DNA of 64,000 nt from UBA6168 sp964508135. GTDB taxonomy: Bacteria > Bacteroidota > Bacteroidia > Chitinophagales > Saprospiraceae. The notes beneath the pieces are model-generated. The model was not told the origin of the DNA, did no database searches, and worked only from the letters and a program-made list of their open reading frames with translations. The stretch spans positions 1 to 64,000 of the forward strand of contig CAZDSU010000030.1 in NCBI GenBank assembly GCA_964508135.1, given 5' to 3'. A program made the position numbers and the translations under genes. Positions 6,684 to 15,499 of this stretch are shown piece by piece; positions within the stretch are counted from its first letter, which is position 1; each line of letters starts with the position of its first letter.

Positions 6684-8205
6684 CCCCCTGAAAGGATTGT
6701 ACGACCAGGCTTTTTCGGAAATGAGCCAGGGACGTGAAAATTTCGTTCCGCAACTCGGCTTGCAGGAGGTGGGCACAGTGGCCGTGGTGCTGAACAGCAT
6801 TGCCCGGGTGACGGGCCTGCCGGGCACCCGATTCGAGGAACTGCTCAAGTTTCCCGGCGATTTGTACGGCATCGCCTTCAACTTGGACGAGGACGAGATT
6901 GGGGTCGTCCTGTTAGGCGATTACTGGCACGTCCACGCTGGCGACAAGGTGGAGCGCACCGGTCGGGTCATGGACACCCCCGTTGGCGAGGGGCTGATTG
7001 GTCGGGTCGTTGACCCACTCGGCAAGCCGCTCGACGGCAAAGGCCGAGTGAACTTTCTCCAGCGGTTGCCCATCGAGCGCACCGCCCCGGCCATCATGGA
7101 ACGGGACCCCGTCAATGCCCCGTTGCAAACTGGCGTAAAAGTGATTGACGCCCTCATCCCGGTTGGGCGTGGCCAGCGGGAACTGATTCTCGGCGACCGA
7201 CAAACGGGCAAGACCGCCATTGCCATTGATGCCATCCTCAACCAGCACGACCAAAACGTGCTTTGCATTTACTGCGCTATTGGGCAGCGGGCGTCTTCGG
7301 TCGCCAAGGTCGTTGCCGAACTCAGCGAGAAAGGGGCAATGGCCTATACCATCGTTGTCGTTGCCGAAGGAAATGACCCGGCCGGGCTGAATTATATCGC
7401 ACCGTATGCGGCCACCAGCATGGGCGAGTATTTTATGGAAAAAGGGCGTGATGTGCTGATCGTTTACGACGACCTCACGCAACATGCCCGCTCGTACCGT
7501 GAAATATCGCTGCTGCTGCGCCGCCCACCGGGCAGGGAGGCATTCCCTGGCGACATCTTCTACATCCATTCCCGGCTGCTCGAACGGGCCACCCACCTGC
7601 GGCAAGAACTTGGCGGCGGGTCGCTCACGGCACTGCCCATCATCGAAACCGAGGCGCAAAACATGGCCGCCTACATCCCGACTAATTTGATTTCCATCAC
7701 CGATGGGCAGATTTACCTTTCGCCAACCCTGTTCGAGTTGGGTGTGCTGCCAGCCGTTGACATCGGAAAATCCGTTTCGAGGGTGGGAGACAAGGCGCAG
7801 TTGGCTGTGTACCGAACGGCCACGGGCAGCCTGAAGCTCGACCACGCACAGTTCGAGGAGTTGGAGAACTTCGCCCGATTTGGCACCCGCCTGGACGAAC
7901 AGACCCGAAAAACGCTGGAACATGGCAGGCGCATCCGGGCGGCGCTGAAGCAGCCCGACCTTGCCCCGGTTTCCGTGCCCGACCAAATCATCCTGCTGAT
8001 GGCGTTGACGAATAGCCTGCTGGACGAGGTGCCCATTTCAAAAATGAAGGAGGCAGAAACTCTGTTGCGGAGCGCCACCGCCGAACTGCCCAAGGATGTG
8101 TTGGAGGCGCTGCATTCGGACAGGGAATTGGGTGAAACGGACGCTGAGGTTGTCTTGCAGCTTTGTACGAAAATCCTTTTACCGTTAAAACAAGCCGCCC
8201 AATGA
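6673..8205 (+). CDS. atpA: N-type ATPase alpha subunit
   Basis: A 510-residue non-catalytic nucleotide-binding subunit. Walker A is GDRQTGKT at 174-181. The segments IYCAIGQRASSVA, YIAPYAATSMGEYFM and VLIVYDDLTQHA are standard alpha signatures, and RREAFPGDIFY appears as PGREAFPGDIFYIHSRLLER. The ATG at 6673 lies inside the end of atpF (11-base overlap) and gives the normal N-terminus; frame-open sequence upstream is out of register with homology. The stop overlaps the atpG start in an ATGA junction. Confidence 0.96.
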   Translation: MATDPLKGLYDQAFSEMSQGRENFVPQLGLQEVGTVAVVLNSIARVTGLPGTRFEELLKFPGDLYGIAFNLDEDEIGVVLLGDYWHVHAGDKVERTGRVMDTPVGEGLIGRVVDPLGKPLDGKGRVNFLQRLPIERTAPAIMERDPVNAPLQTGVKVIDALIPVGRGQRELILGDRQTGKTAIAIDAILNQHDQNVLCIYCAIGQRASSVAKVVAELSEKGAMAYTIVVVAEGNDPAGLNYIAPYAATSMGEYFMEKGRDVLIVYDDLTQHARSYREISLLLRRPPGREAFPGDIFYIHSRLLERATHLRQELGGGSLTALPIIETEAQNMAAYIPTNLISITDGQIYLSPTLFELGVLPAVDIGKSVSRVGDKAQLAVYRTATGSLKLDHAQFEELENFARFGTRLDEQTRKTLEHGRRIRAALKQPDLAPVSVPDQIILLMALTNSLLDEVPISKMKEAETLLRSATAELPKDVLEALHSDRELGETDAEVVLQLCTKILLPLKQAAQ

Positions 8206-9083
8206 AGGAAACGCTAGAGAGCCTGGGACACAAGATTGAAATGGCCAAGGAACTTAAATCGGTCGTCCGCACGATGAAGGCGCTCTCGGTTTCCAGCATC
8301 ACCCAGTACGAGCGGGCAGTCCAATCGCTCGAAGCCTATTCCCGCACCGTGCAGTTGGGCTTTTTTGTTTGCTCCGCAAAGGCCGGAGCGTTGAAAATGA
8401 TGGGGGCAAACGAAGATGGGCGAACTGGTGCCATCGTGTTTGGTGCCGGACAGGGGCTGGTTGGCCAGTTCAACGACGTGCTTTGCCGCTTTGTGGCGGC
8501 TGACCTTGAAAAAGTGCTGGGCGAAAAAACGGTTTGGGCCATCGGGAGTTCGCTGCTGGGCCAGCTCGAAGATTTGGGCCTGCCGCCGACCCGCCAGTTC
8601 GAGGTGCCGAACACCGTGGAGGCGATTATCCCATTGGTCAGCAAAGTACTCTTCGAAATTGAGCAGGCCCTGGAGGAGGGCGAAGTTTCGGCCATTTACC
8701 TCTACAACAACCGCCCGCAACCTGGCTCGACATACAGCCCCAACAAGTTGCGCTTTTTTCCCATTGACGAAAGCTGGCTCCAGGAACTGACCACCAAGGA
8801 ATGGCCAAGCAACAAGCTGCCCGAAGCCATCAATGGCAAGGAATTGACCTTGCAGGCGCTCATCCGGGAATACCTTTTCGTATCGTTGTTCCGGGCCTGC
8901 GCCGAGTCGTTGGCCAGTGAAAATGCCAGCCGCCTTGCCGCCATGCAACGTGCCGAGAAGAACATCAAGGACTTGCTCAATGAACTCAACCTCAACTACC
9001 ACCAGTTGCGCCAGAGCAGTATTGACGAAGAGATGTTCGATGTCATTTTTGGTTCAGAGGCAATGAAAAAGTCGGCGCATTGA
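8202..9083 (+). CDS. atpG: N-type ATPase gamma subunit
   Basis: The rotating central shaft, 293 residues. The N-terminal coiled coil (MKETLESLGHKIEMAKELKS, then VVRTMKALS) and the C-terminal coiled coil (ASENASRLAAMQRAEKNIKD) match gamma subunits, although the first part is shorter and more divergent than F-type gamma, as usual for N-type. It completes the operon: a delta gene is absent and the delta function is probably supplied by the extended atpF. The gene ends two bases before the convergent deacetylase gene. Confidence 0.9.
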   Translation: MKETLESLGHKIEMAKELKSVVRTMKALSVSSITQYERAVQSLEAYSRTVQLGFFVCSAKAGALKMMGANEDGRTGAIVFGAGQGLVGQFNDVLCRFVAADLEKVLGEKTVWAIGSSLLGQLEDLGLPPTRQFEVPNTVEAIIPLVSKVLFEIEQALEEGEVSAIYLYNNRPQPGSTYSPNKLRFFPIDESWLQELTTKEWPSNKLPEAINGKELTLQALIREYLFVSLFRACAESLASENASRLAAMQRAEKNIKDLLNELNLNYHQLRQSSIDEEMFDVIFGSEAMKKSAH

Positions 9084-9085
9084 AG

Positions 9086-10075
9086 TCATTCCTTCACCTT
9101 CCCCCGCCGCTCCATCAACTCCCGCCAGGTCGTCAAAATAATCCCGTTTTCTTCGATGTATTTCTTCAAATCCGGCGACAGCATCGCCAGCATGTCCGCC
9201 CGGCGCAGCGGGCCGGAGTCGGAGATGTGCGGGAAGACCTCCGTGGTGGCCGAGCAATGCATGATGACCATGGTGACGCCAGGCTGCAACTGGCTGAACG
9301 ACTCGATGTATTTGCGGGCATGAACGGCTTGCAATCGCTCGTCGGTCATGTCGTGGTCGGCGGGATACTGCCAGTTGTAGCTGAGGTTGTGCAGGTCGTC
9401 GAGGACGGGGAGGCCAGCGTCCCAGAGCATCTTGCCGATGGCATTGGTCTGTTCAGGCAGCATCCCCATTCCCTGCAACTGTTTGATAATCATGCTGTTG
9501 TGGCCACCGGGAAACATGACGGGGATTTTGTGCTTCATCCCAAATTGCAGGTAGCGCTCCAGAAATTCTGCCGTCCCAAAGGCCGAACCCATGTGCGTGT
9601 CGAAGTGTGTCGGCTCGAAGCCCATGCGCCGTGCACGTGCCAATTGGCTCTCGAATTCCCGCTCCACGTCGTCGGGTGTGGCGTGCTGCGCCAGTTCTTC
9701 GACACTGCGCCAGAGGCAGCCTTCCGTGTCCAACAGGTTGGGCGAGGCAGTGCCGGTGAGGGGCGGCCAGCGGTAGTCCTGCCACTCGGAAGTGAGGGTA
9801 AGGTGCAGCCCGGCATCGACCTTGGGATGTTCTTTCAGGTACCGCACGAAGCCGGGCACCCAGGGGCAGGGCATCATCACGCTGACGGAGGTTGCCACGC
9901 CCTCGTCCATTGCCCGGATGCCGCCGAGGTTGGAGTCGTAGCTCATGCCCATGTCGTCCACGTGCAGGATGACGACCTTGGCGTCGGCGGGGTAGCCGAG
10001 GCGGGCGGCGTAGGTTTGGGCGGTGAGTAAGTGGTTGAAAATGAGGAGGATGAGAAGTAAAACGTATTTTTTCAT
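9086..10075 (-). CDS. Secreted YdjC/ChbG-family carbohydrate deacetylase
   Basis: A 329-residue protein with a signal peptide (residues 1-20, ending LLTAQ). The YdjC fold signatures are present: HVDDMGMS at 38-45 with metal-ligand aspartates 40-41, GLHLTLTSEW at 89-98, and THFDTHMGS at 156-164 with H157, D159 and H161. Family members remove acetyl groups from N-acetylated sugars such as diacetylchitobiose. The signal peptide places this one in the periplasm or outside the cell. It follows the 10093 gene by 17 bases on the minus strand, suggesting cotranscription. Substrate unknown. Confidence 0.85.
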   Translation of the reverse strand: MKKYVLLLILLIFNHLLTAQTYAARLGYPADAKVVILHVDDMGMSYDSNLGGIRAMDEGVATSVSVMMPCPWVPGFVRYLKEHPKVDAGLHLTLTSEWQDYRWPPLTGTASPNLLDTEGCLWRSVEELAQHATPDDVEREFESQLARARRMGFEPTHFDTHMGSAFGTAEFLERYLQFGMKHKIPVMFPGGHNSMIIKQLQGMGMLPEQTNAIGKMLWDAGLPVLDDLHNLSYNWQYPADHDMTDERLQAVHARKYIESFSQLQPGVTMVIMHCSATTEVFPHISDSGPLRRADMLAMLSPDLKKYIEENGIILTTWRELMERRGKVKE

Positions 10076-10092
10076 GATAAAAACTGTTAGTT

Positions 10093-11331
10093 TTATAATT
10101 CATTAAAGGACAAGCCAATCCTCCAAATCAAGCCTTCCCTCAAAAACTGACCATGAAGATAACCGCTGGTCTTGTAGCCCAATTGCGTGTGGAAGTAGAT
10201 GGGTTTGTCACCGTTGAGCAGTCTAATATTTGCACCAAACCGGGCTGCACCACCCAAGCTTGCTTCGGTCAATTTCAAGCTTTCCCCGCCCAGTTCCAGT
10301 TCATCTTGGTTCCACAAATCGAGACTGGCATCGAACTGGAACGGGCGGTTCGACCAGATTTGGCTGTACCCCAATCCGCCGCCAAGGCTTTTCGCCAGTT
10401 TATTGTCGCCAATTCGGATTTCGCCAGTGATTAGATTTCGGTCGTTCCTCAGAAAATTGGTGACGACCAACTCGCTCCCGAAAGGATTCAAATTGAGGTC
10501 GAAATTTGGAAAGTATTGGTATCCTAATATTTTAATGAAAGGCATTTTTACACTTTTCTCGCCTTTTCCGATGTATTTCCAAGTGTAAAGAAATGAGGTG
10601 TACAAATTAATGGGATTGAGAATTTCTATCCATGCTCGACGCTTCAGGTATTTCAGGGTTAGTGGGTAGTCGTCCACGTCAGTAAAACCATGATACTGAT
10701 TTATTTTTGTTAAATAATCGAGCATATCTCCTTTTATCTTGTCGTCGTAATCCGACCCTAAAATATAACCTGAGGTATTGTGGTTTGTACCTATAAAAAG
10801 TATGGTTTCATCAAATTCCATTTCACCTGCAAGCATCCATTTTTTCAGTATAATATTGGACATAACATTGCAGGATTCTGCACCCCCGTACTCAATTGAT
10901 ATATTCTCATGTCTTCCTATCACACGGGGTGTTTCAAGCCTTCCTTTTCTTGCTATCCCGTTACCTTTACCAAATGGTGGAGCGAGACTGATGTGATAAA
11001 AATTATCCTTATATCCATATTCTCGGTAATAAAAACCATGGCCAAAAGCTTCATGTTGAATAAGTGCAGTTAAGGCATCCAATTGAAAATCAAGGATTAT
11101 GAATTTCGAGAAACGATAACCAATTCCCGCTATTTTTTTACCAGGTGTGTCTTCGGTAAATAGCTTTGGTTTTAGCACGTTATCTTTTGCATTGTGAATG
11201 ACTTGATTAAGGGTAAACAAGCTTTCCCCATACGTCGAGTTGATGCCTGTTTTATCCCAGACCAAGTAGTTTTGAGCGAAAACAAAATGTACGGAAAAGA
11301 TAAATAGGTAAGCAGTTAGCAGCGTTTTCAT
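10093..11331 (-). CDS. Secreted or outer-membrane protein with HEAFGH motif
   Basis: A 412-residue protein with a signal peptide (MKTLLTAYLFIFSVHFVFAQ). No family recognised. Around residue 92 there is IQHEAFGHGFYYREYG, an HExxxH pattern like the zinc site of TldD-type proteases but in an unrelated context. The C-terminal half alternates polar and hydrophobic residues and ends in an amphipathic strand (LIWRIGLSFNEL), as in outer-membrane barrels. Base composition is more AT-rich than the neighbours, hinting at transfer. It may be a barrel with a periplasmic or surface zinc site. Lies 85 bases downstream of the OPT transporter. Confidence 0.7.
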   Translation of the reverse strand: MKTLLTAYLFIFSVHFVFAQNYLVWDKTGINSTYGESLFTLNQVIHNAKDNVLKPKLFTEDTPGKKIAGIGYRFSKFIILDFQLDALTALIQHEAFGHGFYYREYGYKDNFYHISLAPPFGKGNGIARKGRLETPRVIGRHENISIEYGGAESCNVMSNIILKKWMLAGEMEFDETILFIGTNHNTSGYILGSDYDDKIKGDMLDYLTKINQYHGFTDVDDYPLTLKYLKRRAWIEILNPINLYTSFLYTWKYIGKGEKSVKMPFIKILGYQYFPNFDLNLNPFGSELVVTNFLRNDRNLITGEIRIGDNKLAKSLGGGLGYSQIWSNRPFQFDASLDLWNQDELELGGESLKLTEASLGGAARFGANIRLLNGDKPIYFHTQLGYKTSGYLHGQFLREGLIWRIGLSFNEL

Positions 11332-11416
11332 GGCTTATTTCTCAAGGTTCTCTGAAAAAAAGTAGCTGGAAGGCGCAGCAAATGCTTCACAGCGCCTTCC
11401 AACAAATCAAAACGCA

Positions 11417-13444
11417 TCAAGCCTTCCTCGCCACCCGCCAAAGCACCCAGCACATGAAGGCAAAGAACGCAACCCCCAGCAGCATGAAGCCCGTCTCGCC
11501 CATCGCTGGTTTGAAGAAATGTTCTTCCAGGTTGATTGTCTTCAATTGCTCCGACATGCTCACAGAGAGTATGGCTACGATAACGCCCATTAGCGCACCG
11601 CCTGCCACGAGGCCCGTTGCAAACAGGTTGCCCTTGCCCAGTTCGTCGTCGCCTTCGGTCTTTTCGCCCTTGCGTCCCTTCATCCACTCAACGCCGCCCT
11701 TCACGGCACCGCCGATAAAGATGGGCAGCGTGGTGCTCAACGGCAGGTACACGCCCACCGCAAACGACAGCGACTTGATGCCGCACAGCTCCATCGTAAC
11801 GGCCAGGAACACGCCCACCAGCACGAACTGCCAGTCGAGGTTGAACGAGAGCAAGCCCTTGATGAGCGTGGCCATCAGCGTCGCCTGCGGAGCGGCAAAT
11901 TTTTCACCAATGGCGTGTTGGATGCCCTGCGCCAACATGTCGGGCGTGGGCGTGTCGAGGTATTTCACCGTCAAACCAATCACCACGCTGGAAACGATGG
12001 CCCCGATGAACAGCGCCATTTGCTGGTACTTGGGCGTAGCCCCGACGATGTAGCCAGTCTTCAAATCCTGGCTGGTGGCACCTGCGTTGGCGGCGGCGAC
12101 GCAGATCATGCCGCCGACCACGAGCACCATTGGCTCGTAAGCCTGGCCCGTCCAGCCGAGGCCGATGAACACCAGCGCCGTGGCCATGATAGTGGCGATG
12201 GTCATGCCCGAAATCGGGTTGTTCGACGATCCGATGATGCCCACGATGCGACTGGAAACCGTTACGAAGAAAAAGCCGAACAGCACCACCAGCACGCCCA
12301 ACATCAGTTTTGAAAAAATGCCTTCGCCGGGAATCATCGGCATCAGCGCCATGAGGATGACCAACGCAAGGCTGCCGAAGCCAACCACTTTCATCGAAAG
12401 GTCGTTTTCGGTGCGGGCCACTTCGCCGCCAGCCGCTTTTTCCTTGAGTGCGCCCATGCTTTCCTTGAAGGAGGAAACGATGGTTGGCAATGTTTTCAGC
12501 AGGGTGATGAACCCTCCCGCCGCCACTGCGCCGGCACCGATTTGCCGAACGTAGGCCCGGTAAACGGCGGTGGCCGTATCGGCAAAAGTATGCGTGGCGG
12601 GGTCCCAGCTACCGGGGCCGCCAGCTACGAGCAGGTCTTTCAGGTAGCCGAGTTTGAACAATTGTGCAGCAATGATGTCCGGCGGCACGAGCGTGGCCAA
12701 CAGTGGGATGAGTGCCAACCAGGCCAACACACCACCAGCCACGAGTACCCCCGAAATCTTCGGGCCGATGATGTACCCAACGCCGAGGTATTCCGGCGTG
12801 ATTTCAGCGCTGACGGTGGCTGCTGGGAAGTACTTGTTGGCCATTGCTGTACCGAAAGTTGGCACTTCCGAAATGACGTGGAAAATCTTTTGAAGTATGG
12901 CATAGCCGAAGGCAAAGCCAAGACCTTGGTAGGCCGTTTTGGCAAAATTGCCGCCCTTGTCACCAGCGATGAGCACGGCGGCGCATGCCGTGCCTTCCGG
13001 GTAGGGCAGGTTTTCGTGTTCCTTGACGATGAGCGAGCGCCGCAACGGTATCATCATCAGCGTGCCGAGGATGCCGCCGAGCACGGCCAGTGCGAAGATG
13101 GTCCAGTAGCGAAAATACTGGTCGCCCATCGCCGGGTCGCTGAGGAAGAGGAACGCTGGCAGCGTGAACACCACGCCCGCAGCGATGCTCTCGCCCGCCG
13201 AGCCGGTGGTCTGGATGATGTTGTTTTCGAGGATGGTCGTCCCGAAAAACTTTTGCCCCAGCGAAATGGCCAGCACGGCGATGGGGATGGAAGCACTGAC
13301 CGTGAGGCCTGCCTTGAGCGCCAGATAGACCGTGCTCGCCCCGAAGATGATGCCGAAAATGGCCCCCAAAATGATGGCCCGAACCGTGAATTCCTTGACG
13401 CTTCCGTTCTCGGAAGCGATGTAGGGTTTGAACGCTTTCTTCAT
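11417..13444 (-). CDS. OPT-family oligopeptide transporter
   Basis: A 675-residue polytopic inner-membrane protein with about 14-16 helices. OPT signatures include REFTVRAIILGAIFGIIFGA-like VKEFTVRAIILGAIFGIIFG near the N-terminus, NNIIQTTGSAGESIAAGVVF around 79-98 and NPISGMTIATIMATAL around 410-425. The bacterial branch of this family is thought to take up oligopeptides or metal chelates by proton coupling; no substrate can be named here. The start is ATG at 13444, preceded by a bidirectional terminator at 13564-13595 that separates it from the YceI gene. Confidence 0.9.
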   Translation of the reverse strand: MKKAFKPYIASENGSVKEFTVRAIILGAIFGIIFGASTVYLALKAGLTVSASIPIAVLAISLGQKFFGTTILENNIIQTTGSAGESIAAGVVFTLPAFLFLSDPAMGDQYFRYWTIFALAVLGGILGTLMMIPLRRSLIVKEHENLPYPEGTACAAVLIAGDKGGNFAKTAYQGLGFAFGYAILQKIFHVISEVPTFGTAMANKYFPAATVSAEITPEYLGVGYIIGPKISGVLVAGGVLAWLALIPLLATLVPPDIIAAQLFKLGYLKDLLVAGGPGSWDPATHTFADTATAVYRAYVRQIGAGAVAAGGFITLLKTLPTIVSSFKESMGALKEKAAGGEVARTENDLSMKVVGFGSLALVILMALMPMIPGEGIFSKLMLGVLVVLFGFFFVTVSSRIVGIIGSSNNPISGMTIATIMATALVFIGLGWTGQAYEPMVLVVGGMICVAAANAGATSQDLKTGYIVGATPKYQQMALFIGAIVSSVVIGLTVKYLDTPTPDMLAQGIQHAIGEKFAAPQATLMATLIKGLLSFNLDWQFVLVGVFLAVTMELCGIKSLSFAVGVYLPLSTTLPIFIGGAVKGGVEWMKGRKGEKTEGDDELGKGNLFATGLVAGGALMGVIVAILSVSMSEQLKTINLEEHFFKPAMGETGFMLLGVAFFAFMCWVLWRVARKA

Positions 13445-13563
13445 TGTTGGATTGGTGAATTGTTAAAATTGTTGGTTTGCCCGGCTAATGTATGTCAAAT
13501 GATTTTTCCTGCGAAGAAAAGTGTGTCGGGCGCTTCGCAAACGGGGATTTCGTTTGCTGAAAT

Positions 13564-13595
13564 AAAAATGGAGCGGCACGTGCCGCTCCATTTTT
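13564..13595. terminator. Perfect 32-bp palindrome, likely bidirectional terminator
   Basis: AAAAATGGAGCGGCAC is followed directly by its exact inverse, giving a 16-bp stem with U-runs on both strands. It lies between the yceI-like gene end and the OPT gene start, both on the minus strand. Confidence 0.75.
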
Positions 13596-13635
13596 GTTGA
13601 AATCTTGGAACGATGAAAAAATAACTTCCCAATTT

Positions 13636-13668
13636 AACGTCGGGGAGGTTCCGAACCTCCCCGACGTT
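13636..13668. repeat. Second palindrome downstream of yceI-like gene
   Basis: A 16-bp stem AACGTCGGGGAGGTTC and its inverse around a single C. There is no U-run, so it is more likely a REP-like element than a terminator. It lies 69 bases past the YceI stop and next to the terminator at 13564. Confidence 0.6.
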
Positions 13669-13736
13669 GTAGCCGGAAGATAAGGAAATTATTTTCTGAC
13701 TGTTACCTAGATGGGAACAAAATCCCCAATTCCCAA

Positions 13737-14411
13737 TCATTGCACAGCTATCTTAGCCTCCAGCTTGATTTTCAACTTCACGAAGTCGTCAATCATTTTG
13801 TCCTTCATGGTGCCGATGGTGCCAGACTTGTACTTCACCCCCCATTCGGTGCGGTTGATGGAAAATTCCGGTGTTTCCACTTTCACCTTGCCTCCTTCCA
13901 CGCTCATGTTGAACGGGATGCGGATGGCCTTTGAAATGCCCTTCAGCGTTAGCGTACCAGCCACCAACTGCTTGGCACCGGAGGGGTCGCCGGTGAGTGG
14001 AAGTGTGCTCCCGAACTCAAAACTGCCTGTCGGGAACTTGCCCACCTCAAAAAAGTCGCTGTCCTTCAAGTGGCTTTCGAGGTCGGCTTTGTCGGTGCCT
14101 TCGAGGTCGGTGACGGCAAGCGAGTTCATGTCAATGACCATTTTGCCGCCAGTGATGTTGCCTTGAAAAACATTGAGTTCGCCGCTCTGGAGCTTGATGG
14201 TGCCTGAGTGCTGCGAGCCGGTTGACTTGGAGCCAATCCACTCGATGACGCTGGTCCCGGTGTTCAGGGTGTACAGTCCGGTAGCCGTTTCGGCAGTTTG
14301 AGTTGTTGGCGCTGTGGCCGTGACTGTTGCCTCGGTGGAAGGCGTGTTTTGACAGGCGGCAAAAAAGATGGCCACGAGCGAGAGAAGGAAAATAGCTTGC
14401 TTTTTCATCAA
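13737..14411 (-). CDS. YceI-family lipoprotein
   Basis: A 224-residue lipoprotein: MMKKQAIFLLSLVAIFFAAC gives a signal peptide ending in a lipobox with the lipidated Cys at 20. A Thr-rich linker (to about residue 45) leads into a YceI beta-barrel, with VIEWIGSKSTGSQHSGTIKL, GGKMVIDMNSL, LKGISKAIRIPF and FSINRTEWGVKY as family landmarks. YceI proteins bind isoprenoid-like lipids in the periplasm. The protein is probably anchored in a membrane. It stands alone on the minus strand, with palindromes beyond its 3' end. Confidence 0.9.
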   Translation of the reverse strand: MMKKQAIFLLSLVAIFFAACQNTPSTEATVTATAPTTQTAETATGLYTLNTGTSVIEWIGSKSTGSQHSGTIKLQSGELNVFQGNITGGKMVIDMNSLAVTDLEGTDKADLESHLKDSDFFEVGKFPTGSFEFGSTLPLTGDPSGAKQLVAGTLTLKGISKAIRIPFNMSVEGGKVKVETPEFSINRTEWGVKYKSGTIGTMKDKMIDDFVKLKIKLEAKIAVQ

Positions 14412-14565
14412 AAATGAATTGTGTTTTGAGTAGAAATGGTGAAAATGAAATGGAATTGGGCTAGCTCAAAAACCGTGCTTGGATTGGAAGAATTTGTCCA
14501 AAATTACTTTCCCGATAGGGGGATTCATTGTTCGCTTCATCTTAAAAAAAGCGGTCTTGTCGAAT

Positions 14566-14657
14566 TAGCGTGAAAGCCAAGGGGGATTGGGGGCGACGCA
14601 GCCGCCCCCAAGTCTCTCTTCCCCCGAAGCGCTGCCGAAGGCGGCGATGAGGGGCAA
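14566..14657. repeat. GC-rich palindromic repeat, copy B
   Basis: Holds TTAGCGTGAAAGCCAAGGGG, then the palindrome GGGGGCGACGCAGCCGCCCC, then CTTCCCCCGAAG and GCCGAAGGCGGC. It matches the left half of the larger element at 22117-22268 and the cores at 2054 and 34830. It occupies the middle of the 414-base gap 14412-14825; nothing else coding is seen there. Confidence 0.65.
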
Positions 14658-14825
14658 AATTTGCATTATTTGCCTTAGAATTTAATTGGATTCAACGTAA
14701 ACTGACATGAGCTAAAAAAGAATGACTTTCTGTATTTGCATGCAAATCAATCAGGTTGGTGTATTTTTCGCAGGTCTAAATTGCCTGCGCACTATTTGGT
14801 ACGTTTTTGAAAAACTTTAGTGCCT

Positions 14826-15413
14826 ATGAAAACGACCGCATTGCTCCTGTTTTTTGCTTTCGCAATTGCTGCGCCAGCCATTTCGCAGCAGTTTTCCTTT
14901 GGTTTCCAAATCATCGGGTTGTCCGTCCATTTGAAAAAAAGTAAGCATTCCCAACTTTTTAAGGGCAAAATCACGCATGACGGCAGGGTGGTCGTCAATG
15001 GTGGCGTGCTCTTCACCGCCCGCTACCACGTCAACGGTTTTTGGGGAATACAAGTCTCCCAGGCGCTGGTGGCAAGGGACTGCTCCGGGCGCTTTCTCGG
15101 CATGACGCACCTCGGCATTTTTGGTAAAAAGAACGAAATATGGGACTCCCCCAACAGCGTGGACGTGAGCTTCGGGCCCATGTTTTTTTACCGCCAAAAC
15201 TGGGCGCTGCTGCCCGGCTACATGGACGAGGGCCTCTTCAAAATCAGCGAAAACCAACAGTGGATGACCAAGTTCGTCTGGCACGGCGGCATGGTCTCGT
15301 ACCGCCGAAGGCTGGAGCCTAACCGCTACTTCCAGCTCGACATGTTGCCGGGCTTCCCGGAGTTGATTTCCATAGGGCCGGGGATGTCGTTTCAGCGGGG
15401 AGGTGGCTCGTAG
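14826..15413 (+). CDS. Small secreted protein of unknown function
   Basis: A 195-residue protein with a clear signal peptide (MKTTALLLFFAFAIAAPAIS, cleaved near SQQ). The mature part is rich in aromatic residues and alternating strands, such as FGFQIIGLSVHL, VLFTARYHVNGFWGIQVSQA and ELISIGPGMSFQ, so a small outer-membrane or periplasmic barrel is plausible. No family recognised. ATG at 14826 was preferred over a GTG two codons earlier because it starts a standard signal peptide. It lies 86 bases upstream of the restriction-modification gene, without a clear functional link. Confidence 0.65.
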   Translation: MKTTALLLFFAFAIAAPAISQQFSFGFQIIGLSVHLKKSKHSQLFKGKITHDGRVVVNGGVLFTARYHVNGFWGIQVSQALVARDCSGRFLGMTHLGIFGKKNEIWDSPNSVDVSFGPMFFYRQNWALLPGYMDEGLFKISENQQWMTKFVWHGGMVSYRRRLEPNRYFQLDMLPGFPELISIGPGMSFQRGGGS

Positions 15414-15499
15414 GGGCGACCCTTGCGGTCACTCTATGAAATTTTCCACAGATTGTGCGGCAAGGCAGACCATTCTCCGTTTTTCCATAGCTTTGCCCC

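Noticed and set aside
11417..13444. OPT transporter grouped with the ATPase as a sodium-dependent uptake system
   Set aside because: Opposite strand, separate terminators, and OPT carriers are usually proton coupled; the link is only proximity.
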